A stretch of DNA of 64,000 nucleotides from positions 1 to 64,000 of the forward strand of contig CALUTO010000010.1 of the NCBI GenBank assembly GCA_944323735.1. The letters are read 5' to 3'. Below the pieces are notes generated by a model. The model ran no database searches and was not told the origin of the DNA. It saw only the letters and a list, made by a program, of their open reading frames with translations. The stretch comes from Candidatus Gastranaerophilales bacterium (lineage in GTDB: Bacteria > Cyanobacteriota > Vampirovibrionia > Gastranaerophilales > Gastranaerophilaceae). The translations under genes and the position numbers were made by a program. Position 1 is the first letter of the stretch. Every line of letters starts with the position of its first letter. Positions 19,001-28,020 of this stretch are shown piece by piece.

Positions 19001-19297
19001 ATGTACCAAGATGAAACACTCATCTGTGAAGATTGCGGAAAAGAATTTATGTTTACTGCAGGCGAACAGGAATTTTACGCAGAAAAAGGTCTGGTAAACA
19101 AACCCAAAAGATGCCCGGAATGCAGAAAAAGCAGACGCCAGCACAACAGAAAAAAAATGTTCGATGTTGTATGTTCAAAATGCGGATGCGAAACAAAAGT
19201 TCCGTTTAAACCTACCCAGGGAAAAGAAGTATTCTGTAAAGAATGCTATCAGGCTATGAAATCTGAAACAGAGTCAGAAACAGAAGTTCAAGTTTAA
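19001..19297 (+). CDS. Small double zinc-ribbon protein (zf-trcl/CxxC type)
   Basis: A 98-residue protein starting at ATG 19001, chosen over the upstream in-frame start because AAGGAG sits seven bases ahead. The first ribbon is CEDCGKEF...CPECRKSRR (about residues 9-43), typical of the probable zinc-ribbon family. A second module CSKCGCETKVPF...CKECY (about 59-83) matches the CxxC...CxxC families seen in Cyanobacteria and gut anaerobes. The basic segment between them suggests nucleic-acid binding. The biological role is unknown. Confidence 0.8.
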   Translation: MYQDETLICEDCGKEFMFTAGEQEFYAEKGLVNKPKRCPECRKSRRQHNRKKMFDVVCSKCGCETKVPFKPTQGKEVFCKECYQAMKSETESETEVQV

Positions 19298-19319
19298 TAA
19301 TAAGAAAAAAGAAACAACA

Positions 19320-19346
19320 AAAGGCGTCCTAACGGACGCTTTTTTA
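19320..19346 (+). terminator. Rho-independent terminator after the zinc-ribbon gene
   Basis: GGCGTCC-TAAC-GGACGC stem followed by a run of T. Confidence 0.85.
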
Positions 19347-19350
19347 ATGA

Positions 19351-19494
19351 TTAAAATCTTAGCACTGATGCTGTAGTAACATTATTTCTGTCTATGCTCA
19401 CATTTGTTACACTCTGCATTGTTGTATAGAAAGAAATTATTAAAAGCAGCAAAGTTGCTATTAATGTATAATTTGCAATTCTTACTTCATTCAT
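19351..19494 (-). CDS. 47-residue single-pass membrane microprotein
   Basis: A small reading frame, ATG (complement of 19492-19494) to TAA (19351-19353), with GGAGTG about nine bases upstream. The peptide begins MNEVRIANY, then a hydrophobic helix (TLIATLLLLIISFY) and a polar tail with TNVSIDRNNVT. The layout (short polar start, one TM segment, polar end) and the ribosome site support a real gene. The homology is unknown to me. It is followed immediately by the convergent terminator of the zinc-ribbon gene. The other tiny gene at 19533 lies upstream on the same strand. Confidence 0.55.
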   Translation of the reverse strand: MNEVRIANYTLIATLLLLIISFYTTMQSVTNVSIDRNNVTTASVLRF

Positions 19495-19532
19495 AAATAC
19501 ACTCCGTTTTTTCTCCAAGTCCAATAGCACCT

Positions 19533-19691
19533 CTATGCCATCAAGTTTAATGAATTTCCTGCAGCAAGAGAGCCGGCTGTTTCTGCGCCCTGCCCGAACA
19601 GTGGCTGCATTTCTTCAGGTTTTTTATTGTAGGCTAAAGATCCTGCTGTTTCCGGTCTGAAACCAAAAGCACTGATTGATTCAATGTTCAT
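19533..19691 (-). CDS. 52-residue microprotein with a duplicated ETAGSLA motif
   Basis: Reading frame from ATG (complement of 19689-19691) to TAG (19533-19535) with a strong AAGGAG six bases upstream. It starts MNIESISAFGF and contains PETAGSLAYN and AETAGSLAAG, two copies of ETAGSLA 24 residues apart. It has no TM segment or cysteine. The duplicated peptide and good ribosome site argue that it is translated. It shares orientation with the 47-residue membrane protein 38 bp further on, so the two may be one transcript. Confidence 0.6.
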   Translation of the reverse strand: MNIESISAFGFRPETAGSLAYNKKPEEMQPLFGQGAETAGSLAAGNSLNLMA

Positions 19692-19994
19692 ACTTTACTC
19701 CTTTTTTTATCTCACTTAACTTATTGCTTACTCTTTATACTCTTTATATCTTTTGTATCTCGTACTTATATAAACACATATAAAAATCTCTGATTTCAAA
19801 CAGCGGGTAAAAATATTACATAACTTTACAAAAATAGAAATATTTCTTAACAAAACCCATGAAAAGTCAATAATACAAAGGGTTTTATTTTTTAAACAAA
19901 AAGCAAAAGTTAAGAAATTATTAACAAAACTTGAGTAAAGTTATTGATAAACTATAATATATGTATCCTAAAAAGATAAAAAAGGAATGTAATT
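19692..19994. other. Intergenic gap between the microproteins and grpE
   Basis: About 300 bp of AT-rich DNA. On the minus strand the first 90 bp carry TATAAAGAGTATAAAGAG-type repeats that could be the promoter of the 52-residue gene. An AAAACCC...GGGTTTT inverted repeat (19852-19886, 21-base loop) is a weak hairpin. The grpE promoter is at the right end. No CIRCE element was seen. Confidence 0.5.
19931..19958 (+). promoter_or_regulatory. Promoter of grpE-dnaJ
   Basis: TTGAGT (19931-19936), a 16-bp spacer and a perfect TATAAT (19953-19958), 36 bp before grpE. This resembles a vegetative promoter; neither CIRCE nor a heat-shock sigma type box is evident. Confidence 0.55.
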
Positions 19995-20570
19995 ATGGAG
20001 AATAACGATAATACATTAAATCAGGAAACAGAAGAACAGGAAACAAAAAGCAACAACCCCTTTTCTGAAGATTGTGTTCCTCAGGAAGAAGTAGAAGAAA
20101 TCACTCAGGAATGCGACAGCAACATAGAAAAACTTCAAGCAGAGCTTGATAAATTAAATAATCAGTATCTCAGACTTGCTGCTGATTTTGATAATTACAG
20201 AAAAAGACAGATGCAGGAAAGAGAAGCTCTTCTTAAATACGGTGCAGAGGATACTCTGAAAAAACTGATAGAAACTCTTGATACAATAGACAGGGCAGTT
20301 GCTTCAACAGAAAAGCTGGAAGATGTAAAAGCAGTAAAAGACAGCTATAACATAGTTTTTAAACAATTGTTCGATGCGTTGAACAAAATAGGACTGGAAG
20401 TTATTGAAACAAAAGATGCGACTTTTGACCCGAATTTGCATGAAGCGGTTATGCAAACACCGACGTCAGAATACCCTGAACATGCAATTATTGCAGAACT
20501 GCAAAAGGGATATAAACTTGGAGACAGGGTGTTAAGACCTGCGCTTGTTAATGTCGCAGTAAGCGAATAG
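19995..20570 (+). CDS. grpE: Nucleotide exchange factor GrpE
   Basis: A 191-residue DnaK co-chaperone that releases ADP. It has an acidic disordered N-terminus (1-45), the long coiled coil beginning near IEKLQAELDKL, the conserved LAADFDNYRKR at the helix, and the C-terminal beta domain with the signature near GDRVLRPALVNVAV. It is 8 bp upstream of dnaJ. dnaK and hrcA are not adjacent. Confidence 0.95.
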   Translation: MENNDNTLNQETEEQETKSNNPFSEDCVPQEEVEEITQECDSNIEKLQAELDKLNNQYLRLAADFDNYRKRQMQEREALLKYGAEDTLKKLIETLDTIDRAVASTEKLEDVKAVKDSYNIVFKQLFDALNKIGLEVIETKDATFDPNLHEAVMQTPTSEYPEHAIIAELQKGYKLGDRVLRPALVNVAVSE

Positions 20571-20578
20571 AGAGGGAA

Positions 20579-21700
20579 ATGGCTAATTACTACGAAATAC
20601 TCGGGGTCGAGGCAACAGCAACACAAGAAGAAATAAAAAGAGCTTTTAGAAAAAAAGCAAGAGAACTACATCCGGATGTAAACAAAGCACCGGATGCGGA
20701 AGAACGTTTCAAGGAACTGGGAAAAGCATACGAAACGTTGATGGATGAGCAGAAACGCTCACTATACGACAGATACGGCGAGGACGGATTAAAAAATGCA
20801 GGCTACGACAGCACAGGTCCGTTCGATTTTGGCTTTGGAAATATAAACGATATTTTCGAAACATTCTTCTCCGGTTTTACCGGTGGAGGCAGGCACACAG
20901 ACCCGAATGCACCTGTGAGAGGGCATGATTTAAGACTTGATATTGAACTTGATTTTGAAGAGGCTGTTTTCGGTGCCGAAAAAGAGATTAAAATCGACCA
21001 TCTGGAATCCTGCACCGAATGCAACGGGACAGGAGCAAAACCGGGTTCGAAACCGACGATATGTCCGACATGCCATGGCACAGGTCAGGTTCAACAGGTT
21101 ACTCAAACTATTCTGGGCAGCTTCACGCAGGTTACAGTTTGTCCTAAATGTTCCGGCAAAGGTCAGGTTATAGAATCACCATGCCAGAAATGCAAAGGCG
21201 AAGGACGCATTGAAGCGGAAAAGACTGTAAAAGTCAAAATACCGGCAGGTATTGACGACAATTCAAAAATGCGTATTGCACACGAAGGGGATGCAGGTCT
21301 GAACGGGGGAAGCACCGGAGACCTTTATGTTGTGCTGCATGTACGTCCGCATAAAACCTTCAAAAGAGACGGATTTAATATTTATACAGAGGAATACATA
21401 TCTGTACCTCAGGCCGTACTGGGCGATTCTGTTGAGGTAAACACCGTCCACGGTCAAAAAGTTCTAAACATTCCGGCAGGCACAGAATATGGAAAAATGA
21501 TTACAATAAAAGGAGCAGGTGTTCCGGTACTGGGCTCGAATGACAAATGCGGCGACCATATTGTACTAATAAAATACAGAACACCAAAATCCCTGAATGA
21601 AGAAGAAAAAAGATTGTACAAAAGATTATTTGAAATATCGACTAATCGTAAATCAAATGATAATATAATTAATAAGTTCAAAAACGCAATTCATAGTTAG
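20579..21700 (+). CDS. dnaJ: Chaperone DnaJ
   Basis: A 373-residue type I J-protein. The J domain (1-70) has the HPD tripeptide, then a G/F-rich linker (about 75-115), and a zinc-finger region with four CxxCxGxG-type repeats (CTECNGTG, CPTCHGTG, CPKCSGKG, CQKCKGEG), then the two C-terminal substrate domains. SD GAGAGGG overlaps the grpE stop. All functional elements are intact. Confidence 0.97.
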   Translation: MANYYEILGVEATATQEEIKRAFRKKARELHPDVNKAPDAEERFKELGKAYETLMDEQKRSLYDRYGEDGLKNAGYDSTGPFDFGFGNINDIFETFFSGFTGGGRHTDPNAPVRGHDLRLDIELDFEEAVFGAEKEIKIDHLESCTECNGTGAKPGSKPTICPTCHGTGQVQQVTQTILGSFTQVTVCPKCSGKGQVIESPCQKCKGEGRIEAEKTVKVKIPAGIDDNSKMRIAHEGDAGLNGGSTGDLYVVLHVRPHKTFKRDGFNIYTEEYISVPQAVLGDSVEVNTVHGQKVLNIPAGTEYGKMITIKGAGVPVLGSNDKCGDHIVLIKYRTPKSLNEEEKRLYKRLFEISTNRKSNDNIINKFKNAIHS

Positions 21701-21708
21701 GAATTAGT

Positions 21709-23142
21709 ATGAAAATAAAAAAGATACTGGCATTTGCGCTGGTTTACATGCTCACAATGAGTGCTTCATTTGCAACAAAACTGCCGGAGCCGATTGAAAA
21801 ATACATAAAAAAAGAGATTCCTAATACAAGAGTCCGTTTTGACGGACTCATTACAACACCGAACGGGACAAATTATATTCCGGTGTTTCCTGCTGCAACG
21901 ACAAGAACACCGACTGCCGCAGTAAAAGAGACCTATCCGGCGGGAAAAAAGTTCTCCCAGTATCCTGATGTAATACTTTTTGAGAACAATTTTGCTCTTT
22001 TAAAACTGATAAAAAATAAACAGGGCAGACTGACCGTTACAAATTCAAAAAACATTCCGCCTATAATCAAAACAGGAGTATTGCCGCAGGACTTGCTTGT
22101 ACCTCCCGGAATGATACTGCCGGATGATATGAAGATTGTACTCGGAAACCTCAAAATACCGCTTATCAGCTCGCCTGTTAATAACTTTTTCCAGCAGGAT
22201 TCTAATGCAAAATCAAAACCTGTTTACAAAAAAATAACACCGCTGCCCGCATTGAAGAACAAAACTCTTATTATAACAACTCTTGAATCGCAAAATATAA
22301 ATATGGTGCCGACCGATTCAGCAGAACCGAAATTTGTGCTTAAACTGAACGGGCTGCCCAGATTTGTTGAGCCTGTTTCTAATGACAACTACCTTATGGT
22401 CGCAACATCCGGAAAAACTTTTATAGATATTGCTGACCTGAACCAGTCTGTTCTGGCAAAAAAAATAGATATATCCGCTGTTCCGTCAGAAATTGTTTTA
22501 ACCTCCGGTAAAAACACCGCTTATGTAGGAGCGGCAAACGAAGAAGCTATTTTCATAATAGATGTACACTCCATGTCTTTACTGGAAAAAATCAAAATTA
22601 CAGGAATACCAAAGCACCTGTATCTTGATGAAAAAGGGAAGATGTTAGGGTATCTGGACAAATCATCAGGAAATGTTTACACACTCACAACCAATATGCC
22701 CTACATAAATAAAAGGATAGCAAAAGTCGATAACGTATCAAAACTTCTTGTTAATGACAATAAAGTTTATCTGCTTTCACGCACGGAAAACAAACTATCC
22801 GTCTATGACACAGAACTTCAGGAGATGATTTTTGATATAGACACAGTTGTAAAACCTATAGATATTCTGCAATACAAAAATAAACTCTACATACTCTCCG
22901 GCACAAACAAACTCCAGATTTTCAACATGGATGATTTTATGATGGAAGCCACGATAACAATATCAGACAAGGGTTTTACAAAAGAATTAGTACCTGTGCC
23001 AAATTCAAATCTTGTTTTAATAACAAATATTGCAGGCAACAACTACTATGTTTTTGACCTTGCACAGAATAAAGTCATTCAAACTGTTCCGACGGCTTTG
23101 AATATAAATGAACTAAGAATAATGAATGTAAGTGTAAAATAA
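21709..23142 (+). CDS. Exported beta-propeller-like (YVTN-type) protein
   Basis: A 477-residue protein with a signal peptide (MKIKKILAFALVYMLTM, cleavage near SFA-TK). Residues 25-200 are a proline-rich N-terminal region including TTPNGTNYIPVFPAA. From about 205 to the end, repeats of 40-45 residues with strand patterns such as NTAYVGAANEEAIFIIDV, NKVYLLSRTENKLSVYD and NKLYILSGTNKLQIFNM look like blades of a propeller. Such domains usually bind proteins or glycans in the envelope. Its stop overlaps the start of the methyltransferase by one base. Confidence 0.7.
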   Translation: MKIKKILAFALVYMLTMSASFATKLPEPIEKYIKKEIPNTRVRFDGLITTPNGTNYIPVFPAATTRTPTAAVKETYPAGKKFSQYPDVILFENNFALLKLIKNKQGRLTVTNSKNIPPIIKTGVLPQDLLVPPGMILPDDMKIVLGNLKIPLISSPVNNFFQQDSNAKSKPVYKKITPLPALKNKTLIITTLESQNINMVPTDSAEPKFVLKLNGLPRFVEPVSNDNYLMVATSGKTFIDIADLNQSVLAKKIDISAVPSEIVLTSGKNTAYVGAANEEAIFIIDVHSMSLLEKIKITGIPKHLYLDEKGKMLGYLDKSSGNVYTLTTNMPYINKRIAKVDNVSKLLVNDNKVYLLSRTENKLSVYDTELQEMIFDIDTVVKPIDILQYKNKLYILSGTNKLQIFNMDDFMMEATITISDKGFTKELVPVPNSNLVLITNIAGNNYYVFDLAQNKVIQTVPTALNINELRIMNVSVK

Positions 23143-23702
23143 TGGAAGAACCGGCTGAAACATTAGAAGAAACATTTAAAGCTCTTGAAGAAACACAGCA
23201 TGAATACTGGAATATTTCGAGACAAACAGCTGTTTTTATCAGCATGCTTATAAAACTTTCCGGCACAAAAACAGCACTTGAAATAGGCACATCAAACGGA
23301 TATTCGACACTATGGATTGCGCAGGCACTCTCTCAGACAAACGGTCATCTAACAACAATTGAATTCTGGGACAAACGTCAGAAAATAGCAGTTGAAAATC
23401 TGGAAAAACACGGACTCCTTGACTATGTTACACCTGTCACAGGGCGGGCACTTACTGTGTTGAAAGAACTTGAGATAAAACCGGATTTTGTTTTTATTGA
23501 CGCAAACAAAGCGGAGTATGTGCAGTATTTTGATACAATAAAAGGCAAAATGCCGAAAGGAGCAGTCCTTCTGGCTGATAACGTACTTTCGCACAAAGAA
23601 AAAGTAAAACCATTTGTTGATAAAATAACGGCAGATACTGATTTTCAGTGTACAATACTCGACCTTCCAGCAGGACTCTTAATGGCGTATAAACTTCACT
23701 AA
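23142..23702 (+). CDS. Class I SAM-dependent O-methyltransferase (caffeoyl-CoA/COMT-like)
   Basis: A 186-residue enzyme with motif I LEIGTSNGYSTLWIAQAL (SAM loop), an acidic end of strand 2 (TTIEFWD) and the metal-linked motif PDFVFIDANKAEYVQYFD near residue 110. Family members methylate catechol-type hydroxyls in a metal-dependent way. The substrate is unknown. It is translationally coupled to the propeller protein. It ends 3 bp before the convergent phospholipase D gene. Confidence 0.8.
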   Translation: MEEPAETLEETFKALEETQHEYWNISRQTAVFISMLIKLSGTKTALEIGTSNGYSTLWIAQALSQTNGHLTTIEFWDKRQKIAVENLEKHGLLDYVTPVTGRALTVLKELEIKPDFVFIDANKAEYVQYFDTIKGKMPKGAVLLADNVLSHKEKVKPFVDKITADTDFQCTILDLPAGLLMAYKLH

Positions 23703-23705
23703 TAT

Positions 23706-25463
23706 CTACCTGCACATAGTGTCTTCAGCATCAATTTTTCCGTCATAGTCATTGTCGATACCGTCATAACAAGAATTAACAGAATTTTTACTCTCAGCAC
23801 CCGGGTTTTTGTAAAGCCATTTGTCAGGAATGTTTTTCCATAAATGTAAAAAATGCTGTTTATAGGCAGAAGCAAAATTTTTATCCTTTATAAGTATAAG
23901 ATTTTCATCATTGTAATTTTCACCGCTTTTCGAAAAATTCATGGAACCGACAATCAAATACAAATCGTCTATGACAATAGCCTTTGAATGCATTTTCCCT
24001 GCACGGTTCTCTATTTTTATTTTTAATCCGGCAGAACGCATTTCATCAACGGGAGAATACCTGTTTGCAGCACCTGTTGCGTCTGTCAGTATACGCACGT
24101 CAACTCCCCTGCGGCTTGCATTTTTCAACGCATTAACCAGATTTTTATCAGTAATTATAAAAACAGGGATATAAATATATTTTTTTGCATTCTGCACAAG
24201 AGGCAGTATTTTATTTTTTAAAGGTTTGTCCTGCGGGGAAAAATAAACAGACACCTCTGTACTTTCGAGTTTTATATTTTCATTATTCACTGTTTTTATT
24301 TTATCTTTGTGAAAAGCACCGGAATACATCTGCTCAAATTCTTTTTTGTACACAGATGCAACAACAGGAGACTTTATAAGAAGGACGGTATTTGCATTAA
24401 ATCCGGAAAGATCAGTATCACTGATATTAGCAGAGCCTGTCCAGACAGAATTATTGTCAAAAATAAAAAATTTATTGTGCATAATAGAACCGGCATACCT
24501 GTTATCGACATCAGAACGGGCATTCGAAAGCTCGACAACAGTGTTTTTTGTATGTGAGTAAACAGAATTTCCGTTTCCGTCCAAATCATAAACCCATCGA
24601 ACTTTCACACCCCTTTTCTTAGCCTTTTTTAATGCATTGACGATTTGAGGCTCATTATAAACACCGTATACTGCAAAATCAATTGTTTCTTTAGCACTGT
24701 TTATATTAGACAGCAGAGACTTGCATACAGCAGTCATACAGCGGTTGTTTGTAAAAAAATATTTAGTAAAATCTGTTGCATAAAGCTCAATGTATTTTGT
24801 CTTATAAACCGGTTTGTACTCCTCTGATATAAATTTAGGATAAATTTCCAGCTTTTTCTCTTTCCGGAGCGCATAACAGTGCTTACACTTTTTTGAATTA
24901 GCCGGCAAATTTTTTTCTTCAAGAATAATATTGTTAACACCGCTAAAAGCATGTTCACACTCCAGTTTGTGAAAAATACCGGATTTCTGATTGTAGCTCA
25001 CAAGATTTAATTTTGAAGCAGCAGCAATATTATTTGTTATTTCAATCCCGTTTTTTATATCAGAATAGGGATTTTTTGCTATAGCTGTATTTGCAATCGC
25101 ATAGCCTTTTCTGACAAGCATTTGTGAGTAATCCGCTCCGTCAAAAATTACGGTTTTTAATCTGTGCCTTTCATCAAACACAGCCTTAACCGGCTTATTT
25201 TGCAGTGTATTTACGGCATAATTATCGGCAAGATAAGAGAGTTTTGCACAGTCAACCGGAGAATAAGAACCTTTTTTTATTTTCCTGACATAATAAAGTT
25301 CTGTCAGCTCGTTTTCATCGGCAATTCCATTGTCATTAAAATCAATATAAAAAGCATCTGCCGAAATAATTTTAATAACTCTGTGCTCATCAGTTGTTTT
25401 CGAAACAGAAAGCACGATTAATACAAAAATAAAAAATAACAGCAGTATATAAACTTTTTTCAT
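23706..25463 (-). CDS. Exported multi-domain phospholipase D-like protein
   Basis: A 585-residue protein beginning at ATG 25463 (MKKVYILLLFF) with an N-terminal signal anchor. In order: a thermonuclease-like beta region (about 25-130) containing an EF-hand-like loop DFNDNGIADENE; a small Cys/His module resembling the Ada-type zinc domain (FHKLECEH...CKHC, about 170-205); two PLD catalytic motifs, HNKFFIFD followed by GSAN and HSKAIVIDD followed by GSMN; and a C-terminal Asp-rich calcium-type motif CYDGIDNDYDGKIDAEDTMC. Both HxKx4D motifs are intact, so a phosphodiesterase or nuclease on the cell surface or in the periplasm is likely. The nuclease-like N-terminal region lacks the arginine-rich active site of staphylococcal nuclease as I align it. 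An upstream in-frame ATG exists but has no promoter support. Confidence 0.8.
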   Translation of the reverse strand: MKKVYILLLFFIFVLIVLSVSKTTDEHRVIKIISADAFYIDFNDNGIADENELTELYYVRKIKKGSYSPVDCAKLSYLADNYAVNTLQNKPVKAVFDERHRLKTVIFDGADYSQMLVRKGYAIANTAIAKNPYSDIKNGIEITNNIAAASKLNLVSYNQKSGIFHKLECEHAFSGVNNIILEEKNLPANSKKCKHCYALRKEKKLEIYPKFISEEYKPVYKTKYIELYATDFTKYFFTNNRCMTAVCKSLLSNINSAKETIDFAVYGVYNEPQIVNALKKAKKRGVKVRWVYDLDGNGNSVYSHTKNTVVELSNARSDVDNRYAGSIMHNKFFIFDNNSVWTGSANISDTDLSGFNANTVLLIKSPVVASVYKKEFEQMYSGAFHKDKIKTVNNENIKLESTEVSVYFSPQDKPLKNKILPLVQNAKKYIYIPVFIITDKNLVNALKNASRRGVDVRILTDATGAANRYSPVDEMRSAGLKIKIENRAGKMHSKAIVIDDLYLIVGSMNFSKSGENYNDENLILIKDKNFASAYKQHFLHLWKNIPDKWLYKNPGAESKNSVNSCYDGIDNDYDGKIDAEDTMCR

Positions 25464-25470
25464 AAAAATT

Positions 25471-25499
25471 ATTATAGTCGAAATTAACAACTACTGTAA
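25471..25499 (-). promoter_or_regulatory. Promoter of the phospholipase D gene, leaderless type
   Basis: On the minus strand: TTACAG (25494-25499), 17-bp spacer, TATAAT (25471-25476), then seven bases to the ATG. No Shine-Dalgarno is visible. Confidence 0.6.
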
Positions 25500-25522
25500 T
25501 AAGGTAAACTAAAGTTAAAATT

Positions 25523-25551
25523 TTGCAAAATTTCAAACAAACAAATAGAAT
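25523..25551 (+). promoter_or_regulatory. Promoter of the alpha-mannosidase gene, leaderless type
   Basis: TTGCAA (25523-25528), 17-bp spacer, TAGAAT (25546-25551), then six bases to the ATG at 25558. No Shine-Dalgarno is visible. Confidence 0.6.
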
Positions 25552-25557
25552 GTTCTC

Positions 25558-27984
25558 ATGAAAAAAGTATATGCATATATTCACACACACTGGGACAGAG
25601 AGTGGTACAGAGAGTTTGAAGAATTCAGGGTTAGACTGATTGAGGTTTTTGACGATGTATTGCAAAAACTAAAGACAGGCGAACTTGATTACTTTTATTT
25701 TGACGGACAAACAGCTGCACTTGAGGATTACCTTGAAATACATCCTGAAAAACAGAATGAAATAAAAAAGCTAATTGCAGAAAAAAAACTGAGCACAGGC
25801 CCCTACTACTGCTCGACAGACAGCCTGCTAATTGAAAGAGAATCGCTTATTAGAAATCTGCAATACGGTATAAATTATTCAAAAAAAACCGGCTGCAGTG
25901 ATTTTATTGCATATCACGCAGACACATTCGGACACAGCAAAGATATGCCCGCAATTATTAATTATTTTAATATAGATTACGGTATATTCTGGAGAGGCTG
26001 CGGGGATAATCCATCTGAATTCATATTTAACGGACTCAAATCTACATATTTAATCGAAGGATACTTTCACGATGAACTTTCACAGGAACTCGATTACGAA
26101 AAGAAAGCGGCAGGGCTTAAACGCACTCTGGACAGAATTTCAAAATTTAGTTCCGATTGTATTCTTCTGCCGCTCGGTGCAGACCATCTTGCCGCTGCAG
26201 ACAATATAAAGCAGCAAATCAACGAGATTAACAAATACCTCTTTGACTATGAAATTATTCTTAGCACCCCATTTGAATATTTTGAAAAAGTACAAAATAA
26301 TTTTAAAAAAAGTATAAAAACAGAACAGAGAAGCTGCAAAAGGAATTTTATACTTCCCGGTGTTTACTCCTCAAGAATGGATTTAAAACAAAAAAACACC
26401 GGAACCCAGTGGGCTCTTACCGAAAAAACAGAACCGCTTCAGGCTCTTATGTCGTACCTCGGCAAAAGCAGAAACTTTCAAAAAGAAATTGACAACGCAT
26501 ACAAAACATTAATGCAAAACCACGCACATGACAGTATTTACGGCTGCAGCATTGATGCGGTGCACAGAGAAAATTCAATAAGATATGACAGAGTGCTTCA
26601 AACAGCGAACGCCGTACAAAAAAGTGTACTGCGTGACATAGCAGGCAATGAACTGACAGTCATAAATTTTTCACAATACCCGTATTCAGGTGCTGTAAAA
26701 ATTCGTTCAAAAGAAAAATACAAGGATTACGAGCCTGTTTCTGTAAAAAAAGGATTCCCTGATGAAAATGTTTATCCGGTAAACAAAATACCGGTTACAG
26801 AGGACTATTGCAATATATATGAGTACCTGATAGATGTAAAAAACCTGCCTCCGTTTTCAATAAAAAACATTGAACAAAAAGATTTATGCAAAAAATGCAC
26901 GCTGCAAATCACAAAAAACTCGATTGAAAATGAAAATATAAAACTGTTTATAAAAAATAAAAAAATCTGTCTCACAGACAAAAGAAAAAACAAAACCTTT
27001 GAGGATTTTATTAATATTACAGACAGAGCGGATATCGGAGACAGCTACAATTTCGGTGCACTAAAATATGACAGAGAAATAAAAGCAAAAATTATAAAAT
27101 CAGAAGTAAAAGAAAATAACAAAATAAGATGCACGCTAAAAATTACAGCGGAAATTGATATACCAAAAAACTCAACAAAAAACGGCAGAACAAAAGAACT
27201 AAGAAAACACAAACTCGAAATCCTATCATCTCTGGAAAATCAGAGTGAATATATTGATTTTAAAATTAACTGGATAAATAAAGCAGAAAACCACATTTTA
27301 CAGGTTAAATTCAAATTTGATAAAAACATTGAAACGACTTGCTCTGATGACCTCGTGTCTGATGTTGTACGAAAATTTGATACAGAATATGACATTTATA
27401 ATCACATTCCGGCTCCAAAAGGCATAGAACTAAAATACAATACAGCACCGCTGAAAAAATACGTAATGACAGATGATGCAGCCATTATTACAGAAGGTCT
27501 GCAGGAATATGAAATTTCAAAAAATTATTTATGCATAACGCTGTTAAGAGCAACAGGCATAATCTCTAATCCGCAAAACCCGACCAGAGGTACTCCGGCA
27601 GGTCCGCCTCTTTTGACTCCGGATTTGCAGATGAAAGGAAAAAATTCAGCAAGATTCGCTCTTCTGTTTAATAAAAAAAATATTCACGAAAATACAGACA
27701 AATTTTTCGGAAAGACATTCTGTCTGTTTGCCGGTCTAAAAGACCTGATATTTATAAAAAACCGGAATTTTAAAATCTCAGCAATAAAAACAGATGAAAA
27801 AAACAATTTGATAATAAGATTTTATAATCCTTCAAAATTGAAACAACTATTCGATTTTTCAACTGAATTAGAATATTCAAAAATAGTTTATTTGAATGCA
27901 ATGGAAGAAGAAATTTCAGATTTTTCAAAAAAAGAAATAGACTCCGGAAACTTTGTCACAATAAAAATAGTAAATAAAAAATAA
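25558..27984 (+). CDS. Glycoside hydrolase family 38 alpha-mannosidase
   Basis: An 808-residue cytosolic enzyme (no signal peptide) expected to hydrolyse alpha-mannosides, as in MngB-type degradation of mannosyl compounds. The GH38 catalytic barrel begins IHTHWDREWY with zinc ligands H11 and D13; the nucleophile is D122 in AYHADTFGHS. The middle helical domain carries NHAHDSIYGCSID near residue 320 with another zinc histidine. The C-terminal beta domain follows from about 400. Long lysine-rich stretches (500-560) are more AT-rich than the front half. It is divergent from the phospholipase D gene and ends in a terminator. Confidence 0.88.
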   Translation: MKKVYAYIHTHWDREWYREFEEFRVRLIEVFDDVLQKLKTGELDYFYFDGQTAALEDYLEIHPEKQNEIKKLIAEKKLSTGPYYCSTDSLLIERESLIRNLQYGINYSKKTGCSDFIAYHADTFGHSKDMPAIINYFNIDYGIFWRGCGDNPSEFIFNGLKSTYLIEGYFHDELSQELDYEKKAAGLKRTLDRISKFSSDCILLPLGADHLAAADNIKQQINEINKYLFDYEIILSTPFEYFEKVQNNFKKSIKTEQRSCKRNFILPGVYSSRMDLKQKNTGTQWALTEKTEPLQALMSYLGKSRNFQKEIDNAYKTLMQNHAHDSIYGCSIDAVHRENSIRYDRVLQTANAVQKSVLRDIAGNELTVINFSQYPYSGAVKIRSKEKYKDYEPVSVKKGFPDENVYPVNKIPVTEDYCNIYEYLIDVKNLPPFSIKNIEQKDLCKKCTLQITKNSIENENIKLFIKNKKICLTDKRKNKTFEDFINITDRADIGDSYNFGALKYDREIKAKIIKSEVKENNKIRCTLKITAEIDIPKNSTKNGRTKELRKHKLEILSSLENQSEYIDFKINWINKAENHILQVKFKFDKNIETTCSDDLVSDVVRKFDTEYDIYNHIPAPKGIELKYNTAPLKKYVMTDDAAIITEGLQEYEISKNYLCITLLRATGIISNPQNPTRGTPAGPPLLTPDLQMKGKNSARFALLFNKKNIHENTDKFFGKTFCLFAGLKDLIFIKNRNFKISAIKTDEKNNLIIRFYNPSKLKQLFDFSTELEYSKIVYLNAMEEEISDFSKKEIDSGNFVTIKIVNKK

Positions 27985-27994
27985 AAATAAACAA

Positions 27995-28020
27995 AAAAGT
28001 TCTGTTAAAACAGAACTTTT
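27995..28020 (+). terminator. Rho-independent terminator after the alpha-mannosidase
   Basis: AAAAGTTCTG-TTAAAA-CAGAACTTTT, a 10-bp perfect stem ending in T residues. The symmetrical A/T flanks would also serve the opposite strand. Confidence 0.8.

Noticed and set aside
19852-19886. AAAACCC...GGGTTTT hairpin as a terminator
   Set aside because: The 21-base loop is long, the stem weak, and no plus-strand gene ends upstream of it.
19692-19994. CIRCE heat-shock operator before grpE
   Set aside because: No TTAGCACTC-N9-GAGTGCTAA-like repeat could be found.
25464-25490. Upstream in-frame start for the phospholipase D gene at 25490
   Set aside because: The promoter -10 lies inside this stretch, so the longer protein would not be transcribed from it; ATG 25463 gives a normal signal anchor.
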